Shown piece after piece: positions 15,025 through 18,439 of a stretch of 18,439 bases of DNA. The stretch is from positions 1 to 18,439 of the forward strand of contig JABMOP010000002.1 of assembly GCA_013204125.1 (NCBI GenBank), read 5' to 3'. How positions within the stretch are numbered: position 1 is the stretch's first letter; the number at the start of each line of letters is the position of its first letter. The DNA comes from Rhodospirillales bacterium. GTDB lineage: Bacteria; Pseudomonadota; Alphaproteobacteria; Rhodospirillales; UBA2165. The notes beneath the pieces were generated by a model. That model was not told where the DNA came from, searched no databases, and saw nothing but the letters and a program-made list of their open reading frames with translations. The translations under genes and the position numbers were made by a program.

Positions 15025-15732
15025 ATGAAATTCCCAGATCCCCTCCTACGCGGCCGCTTGGTCAAGCGCTACAAACGGTTTTTGGCGGATATTGAACTGG
15101 TCGACGGCACCGCGATCACCGCCCATTGCGCCAATCCAGGCTCGATGCTTGGGCTTACCGAACCGGGCTCTGAGGTTTGGGTCTCGCCGGCCAATAATCC
15201 CAAACGCAAGTTGAAATACACCTGGGAGCTGATCCGCATCGGCAGATCGCTGGTCGGCCTTAACACAAATATTGCCAACAAATTGGCCTGGGAAGCCCTG
15301 GAAAACGGCGTCATAGGCGAACTTACCGGCTTCGGCGAGATGCGCTCGGAAGTGAAATATGGCAAAAATTCGCGGATCGACATATTGCTCTTAGGGGGCG
15401 CTGCGCCTAAATGCTTTGTAGAGGTAAAGAGCGTAACTTTAAAACGCGGCGATTATGCCGAATTTCCAGACTCCGTCACGGCGCGCGGCACCAAGCATCT
15501 CAGTGAATTGGCCGATCAAGTAGCGGGTGGCCAGCGGGCGGTGATGTTGTATATCATACAGCGCGAAGATGCGGATGAATTTGCAGTTGCCGGTGATATC
15601 GACCCGGCTTACGAGCAAGCGCTGGGTCACGCATTAAAAGCCGGTGTCGAGACGCTTTGTTATAAATGCCGGCTCAGCCCGGAAGAGATCGTTATTGAAG
15701 CGCCGGTGCCTATGCGCAAACCCGGCCCTTAA
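15025..15732 (+). CDS. sfsA: SfsA family protein (sugar fermentation stimulation protein homologue)
   Basis: SfsA is a DNA-binding or nuclease-like protein first linked to maltose metabolism in E. coli; its true role is uncertain. The 235 residues match the family throughout: LVKRYKRFLADIEL (13-26), AHCANPGSMLGL (33-44), the WELIRIG segment, VGLNTNIANKLA, then SEVKYGKNSRIDILL and CFVEVKSVTL. The D-ILL...EVK arrangement is a PD-(D/E)XK nuclease-like core. DSVTARGTKHLSEL and the C-terminal YKCRLSPEEI complete it. The ATG is fixed by a perfect AGGAGG. Neighbours (NDUFAF5-like gene, map, radC) are co-directional and I remember sfsA-map-radC as a common alphaproteobacterial group. Confidence 0.95.
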   Translation: MKFPDPLLRGRLVKRYKRFLADIELVDGTAITAHCANPGSMLGLTEPGSEVWVSPANNPKRKLKYTWELIRIGRSLVGLNTNIANKLAWEALENGVIGELTGFGEMRSEVKYGKNSRIDILLLGGAAPKCFVEVKSVTLKRGDYAEFPDSVTARGTKHLSELADQVAGGQRAVMLYIIQREDADEFAVAGDIDPAYEQALGHALKAGVETLCYKCRLSPEEIVIEAPVPMRKPGP

Positions 15733-15741
15733 GATTTTTGA

Positions 15742-15776
15742 GTGCCAATTACTTTCGCTTATGAAATAATCGGCAC
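15742..15776 (+). promoter_or_regulatory. Stem-loop directly upstream of the map ribosome-binding site
   Basis: GTGCC (15742-15746) pairs with GGCAC (15772-15776); after one mismatch ATTA pairs with TAAT, and after a one-base bulge TTTC pairs with GAAA, leaving a 6-nt loop. That gives 13 pairs in 35 nt. It lies between sfsA and map and ends 4 nt before AAGAGGAG. No U-tract follows, so a simple intrinsic terminator is unlikely. An RNA-processing signal or translational control element is more plausible. Confidence 0.5.
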
Positions 15777-15797
15777 GCATAAGAGGAGTAATGAGTT

Positions 15798-16591
15798 TTG
15801 GATGCAGGTTCCCGGTCCATAAAAATACACAACGCTGAAGATTTTGAGGGTATGCGCAAAGCAGGTCGCCTTGCCGCCGAGACCCTGGATTTCATACCGA
15901 CCACGTGGTGCCCGGTGTGACCACCGAGCGGCTGGATGATCTCTGCGCCAAATTTGTCGAAGATCGCGGCGGTATTTCCGCGCCTTTGAACTATCGCGGC
16001 TTCCCAAAATCGATCTGTACCTCGGTGAACCATGTGGTGTGCCATGGGATTCCGGGGGAAAAAGTCCTTAAAGACGGCGATGTTATTAATATCGATGTGA
16101 CCCCGATCGTTGATGGCTGGCACGGCGATTCCAGCCGCATGTATTGCGTCGGTGATGTCTCGATCAAGTCCAGGCGCCTGATCGACGCCACCTACGAATC
16201 CATGATGAAGGGGATAGAAACGATCCGGCCCGGCGCAACGGTCGGTGACATCGGCCACGCTATCGAAAGCTTCGTCAAACCGTTCCACTATTCCGTGGTG
16301 CGCGATTTTTGCGGTCATGGGCTCGGCCGCATTTTCCATGATGCGCCCAATATCCTTCATTTCGGCCGCCCCGGCGAAGGGGTAGAGCTGCGCGAAGGTA
16401 TGTTTTTCACGGTCGAGCCGATGATTAATATCGGCGCGCCTGACGTGAAGATCCTGGGCGACGGCTGGACCGCCGTAACCAAGGATCGTTCCCTGTCGGC
16501 CCAGTTCGAACACTCTCTCGCCGTCACCAAGGACGGTTTTGAAATATTCAAAATCTCGCCGGCAGGGCTGCACAAGCCGCCGAGCGCTTAA
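15798..16591 (+). CDS. map: Type I methionine aminopeptidase, frameshifted near codon 34
   Basis: MetAP removes the initiator methionine from nascent proteins. The intact reading, frameshift corrected, would be about 264 residues, equal to E. coli MetAP. The first part (15798-15898) reads KIHNAEDFEGMRKAGRLAAE then TLDFI. It then hits a stop at 15918, while the rest continues in the next frame from about 15899 as HVVPGVTTERLDDLC. Restoring one C at 15897-15898 (giving Ile-Pro-Asp-His-Val-Val) joins both parts. Downstream, VVCHGIP, NIDVTPIVDGWHGDSSRMY (two Asp ligands), FCGHGLG, FFTVEPMI and QFEHSLA keep every metal ligand. The likely start is TTG 15798, with GAGGAG 9 nt upstream; ATG 15791 is out of frame. 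Without correction the open frame is 15905-16591 from GTG. radC follows after 9 nt. Confidence 0.88.
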
Positions 16592-16600
16592 AAGACGCGC

Positions 16601-17281
16601 GTGAGCGAAAAGCCGCATTATGCCGGGCACCGAAAACGCCTGAGGGATCGTTTTTTAAAAAGCGGCGGCGACTCTCTGCACGATTACGAGATGCTGGAAC
16701 TTATCCTGTTTCTTGCCCAGCCCCGGGGCGATACCAAACCCATTGCCAAGCGCCTGATGGAAAAGTTCGGCAGCTACGGCGCCGTTATCAGCGCATCGCC
16801 GAAGGAGTTGAGCGCGGTCGAAGGCGTCGGTGAGGCCGCCGTAGCCGCGCTTAAAACGGTTCGCGACGGCGCCGTCCGCTTGGCGCGCGAAGAAATAACC
16901 GGCGCTTCGGTGCTGACTTCCTGGCAATCGCTGATCGATTATTGCCGCGCCAATATGGCACACGCCAAGAACGAACAATTCCATCTAATTTATTTGGATA
17001 AGAAAAATACCGTCATTGCCGACGAAATGCAGCAGGAAGGCACCGTCGATCATACCGCCGTCTATCCGCGCGAAGTGGTCAGGCGCGCGCTCGAACTTGG
17101 CGCAACGGCGATCATCATGGTCCACAACCACCCATCGGGCGACACCAAACCGTCCAAAGGCGATATCGAAATGACCAAGTTGGTGAAGGAAACCTGCGAA
17201 AGCCTTAGCATTCAGCTGCACGACCACATCATCGTCGGACGCGCCGGCACATCCAGCTTCAAAACCTTAGGGTTGCTTTAG
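16601..17281 (+). CDS. radC: RadC family protein (JAB1/MPN metalloprotease-like fold)
   Basis: RadC-family proteins were once thought to act in DNA repair; the present view is that their function is unknown. The 226 residues contain an N-terminal helix-hairpin-helix region (SAVEGVGEAAVAAL, 71-84) and a C-terminal MPN domain with the signature VHNHPSGD (174-181) plus TKPSKGDIEMTK. The metal-binding histidines and the Asp are therefore in place. The start is GTG at 16601, 9 nt after the map stop, with no good Shine-Dalgarno sequence, so translation may be coupled to map. It converges on the small membrane protein gene at the right, with 10 nt between stops. Confidence 0.94.
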   Translation: MSEKPHYAGHRKRLRDRFLKSGGDSLHDYEMLELILFLAQPRGDTKPIAKRLMEKFGSYGAVISASPKELSAVEGVGEAAVAALKTVRDGAVRLAREEITGASVLTSWQSLIDYCRANMAHAKNEQFHLIYLDKKNTVIADEMQQEGTVDHTAVYPREVVRRALELGATAIIMVHNHPSGDTKPSKGDIEMTKLVKETCESLSIQLHDHIIVGRAGTSSFKTLGLL

Positions 17282-17291
17282 AAGGCCTGGC

Positions 17292-17678
17292 TTAGATTGC
17301 TGCGAGGCCCGCTTTGGCGCGTTCAATCTGCGCGCGGATCGACGCGGCAGAGGCCAGCCGTTCCCGGCGTTCGGTTTCGGTTAGCCCACATTCGTTGGGA
17401 TAATCTTCAGCGTTTTGTAATTGCGTCAGGCAGGTTTCGAGGGCGCGTTCGAAATCTTTCAGGCTGCGTTTTAGGGTCCGTTGTTCCGGCGATTGGCCGG
17501 CGCGGATCCATTTTCGGTAAATGATAAGCCCGGCGACGCCGGCCAACACCAACCCATAAATCAGAAATAGGCCGGTTCCGCCGTCATCACCGCTGCCGAC
17601 CCCGCCATGGGCATAGGCAAAAGCGAGGGGAGCCAAGCTCCCCATCGCCGTTGTCACTAATATCAAAAGATAATTCAT
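17292..17678 (-). CDS. Small membrane protein of unknown function in the cox locus
   Basis: I do not recognise this 128-residue protein. It starts with a likely signal peptide or first membrane segment (MNYLLILVTTAMGSLAPLAFAYA, 1-23, possible cleavage after AYA), then a Gly-rich stretch HGGVGSGDDGGTG. A second membrane segment (about 37-55, LFLIYGLVLAGVAGLIIY) follows. The soluble tail from about 60 is charged and helical, probably coiled-coil, with two cysteines (ETCLTQ, NECGL). It lies 41 nt downstream of cox subunit IV on the same strand, so it may be co-transcribed and serve oxidase assembly; that is inference from position only. A 6-bp hairpin AGCCGT/ACGGCT (17679-17702) abuts its ATG and could cover the ribosome-binding site. 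Confidence 0.75.
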   Translation of the reverse strand: MNYLLILVTTAMGSLAPLAFAYAHGGVGSGDDGGTGLFLIYGLVLAGVAGLIIYRKWIRAGQSPEQRTLKRSLKDFERALETCLTQLQNAEDYPNECGLTETERRERLASAASIRAQIERAKAGLAAI

Positions 17679-17719
17679 AGCCGTTCACGTTCAGCTACGG
17701 CTGGGTTTAGACCGGTTTT

Positions 17720-18043
17720 TTAAGAACCCGACCCGAAGAACACGCCGCGTGTTATGAATGTGTAATCGCTTTCGATCATCATAATCGCGATCAGCACGCC
17801 GAGCACCACCGGCGGCACCAATATGGCGAAGCTGAGAGCCATACGTTCCCATTTAATGTGCATGAAGACGGAAACGATGAAGCCCGCTTTCAGCAGCATA
17901 AATACGATGATCAGGGTCCATCGGGTGTATCCCTGAACGTGGAAATAATCGACGAGATAGGAGAACGTCGAAAGCACGAACAGCAAGGCCCAAACCTTAA
18001 TGTACACACCGAGCGGATGTTGTTGACCTTCTACATGAGCCAT
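17720..18043 (-). CDS. Cytochrome c oxidase subunit IV family protein
   Basis: A 107-residue inner-membrane protein of the bacterial oxidase subunit IV family (CyoD/CtaF-like), which stabilises the core of haem-copper oxidases. Three membrane helices are visible: VWALLFVLSTFSYLVDYF, WTLIIVFMLLKAGFIVSVFM and ALSFAILVPPVVLGVLIAIM. The KAGFIVSVFMHIKWE segment in helix 2 and its exit is typical. A longer frame opens at 18112, but its first 23 residues lie within subunit III. The ATG at 18043 (MAHVEGQQHP) has GTAGGGGT about 7 nt upstream, so I choose it. The gene follows subunit III after 11 nt. Confidence 0.9.
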   Translation of the reverse strand: MAHVEGQQHPLGVYIKVWALLFVLSTFSYLVDYFHVQGYTRWTLIIVFMLLKAGFIVSVFMHIKWERMALSFAILVPPVVLGVLIAIMMIESDYTFITRGVFFGSGS

Positions 18044-18054
18044 GAACTTAACCC

Positions 18055-18439
18055 CTACCAAAGATAAAAGAATGCGAAAATGAAAACCCAAACCAGATCG
18101 ACGAAGTGCCAATAGAGACCCATCGTTTCAACGTGTTCGTAGCTGCCCTTGCGGCTGGTGAAGAAGCCGCGCTTGCCGGTGTCATAATCACCGCGCCAAA
18201 CCTTGCGGGCGACGAGAAGCAGGAACAAAACGCCGACGGAAACGTGGAAACCGTGGAACCCGGTAATCATGAAAAAGATCGAACCAAACTGCGCCGCGCC
18301 CATCGGATTACCCCAAGGACGGACGCCTTCTTCGACGATCAACTTGGTCCACTCGAAGGCCTGCATGCCGACGAAGGTCGCGCCGAAGAAGGCGGTCACC
18401 AACAACATCGCTGCCGTCTTCACGCGGTCGCGTCGGTAA
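18055..18439 (-). CDS. Cytochrome c oxidase subunit III, C-terminal part (cut by window edge)
   Basis: Subunit III of an aa3-type or related haem-copper oxidase, an inner-membrane protein. About 128 C-terminal residues are visible and the frame runs off the right edge without a stop. Family marks are GATFVGMQAFEWTKLI, FFMITGFHGFHVSVGVLFLL and the closing ETMGLYWHFVDLVWVFIF, which contain the conserved His and Asp of helices V-VII. GTG at 18423 is not the real start, since in-frame codons continue upstream as Tyr-Arg-Arg-Asp-Arg. It precedes the subunit IV gene by 11 nt on the same strand. Subunits I and II presumably lie to the right. Confidence 0.93.
   Translation of the reverse strand, partial: YRRDRVKTAAMLLVTAFFGATFVGMQAFEWTKLIVEEGVRPWGNPMGAAQFGSIFFMITGFHGFHVSVGVLFLLLVARKVWRGDYDTGKRGFFTSRKGSYEHVETMGLYWHFVDLVWVFIFAFFYLW

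Noticed and set aside
15749..16630. 293-codon minus-strand open frame opposite map
   Set aside because: It is a shadow of map; the plus strand carries all MetAP metal ligands, and the minus product matches nothing I know.
18044..18112. Longer start for cox subunit IV
   Set aside because: The extra 23 residues lie inside the subunit III gene and are not family-like; the ATG at 18043 has a good ribosome-binding site.

Overview
The window looks like chromosomal DNA of an alphaproteobacterium, probably a Rhodospirillales-like lineage. GC is moderately high (mid-50s by eye). It is densely packed with housekeeping genes. Alphaproteobacterial marks are the lysC-ptsP pair with ubiG divergent from lysC, the comF/grxC/nitrilase-family/DUF1178 group, an NDUFAF5-like methyltransferase beside sfsA-map-radC, and a cox subunit III-IV pair. 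I saw no rRNA, tRNA, CRISPR array, insertion sequence or phage gene. No stretch longer than about 225 nt lacks a gene.

Layout. From 9058 down to 1 everything is on the minus strand: lysC, ptsP (GAF-containing enzyme I-Ntr), rodZ, hisS, a divergent hemA-like gene, prfA and a prmC cut by the left edge. These serve aspartate-family amino-acid supply, nitrogen signalling, cell shape, histidyl-tRNA charging and translation termination. ubiG (plus) diverges from lysC across a 220-nt region holding a 17-nt palindrome. From 10058 to 14054 the minus strand carries DUF1178, a nitrilase-superfamily amidase, grxC and comF. Two plus-strand methyltransferase genes are wedged between them. From 14127 to 17281 the plus strand carries an NDUFAF5-like protein, sfsA, map and radC. 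The right end (minus) holds the tail of a haem-copper oxidase: subunit III (cut by the edge), subunit IV and a small membrane protein of unknown function.

Two points stand out. (1) The hemA-like gene sits exactly where glutamyl-tRNA reductase sits in gammaproteobacteria (hemA-prfA-prmC). Its product has Val-Asp where the family has the catalytic Cys-Asn, and it lacks most of the C-terminal dimerisation domain. Alphaproteobacteria normally make 5-aminolevulinate with ALA synthase, so this may be a repurposed pseudoenzyme. (2) map is split by an apparent one-base deletion near 15897 and is preceded by a well-formed hairpin just ahead of its Shine-Dalgarno sequence. Other points are the absence of ispG between rodZ and hisS, and five SAM-dependent methyltransferases in the window, counting prmC.
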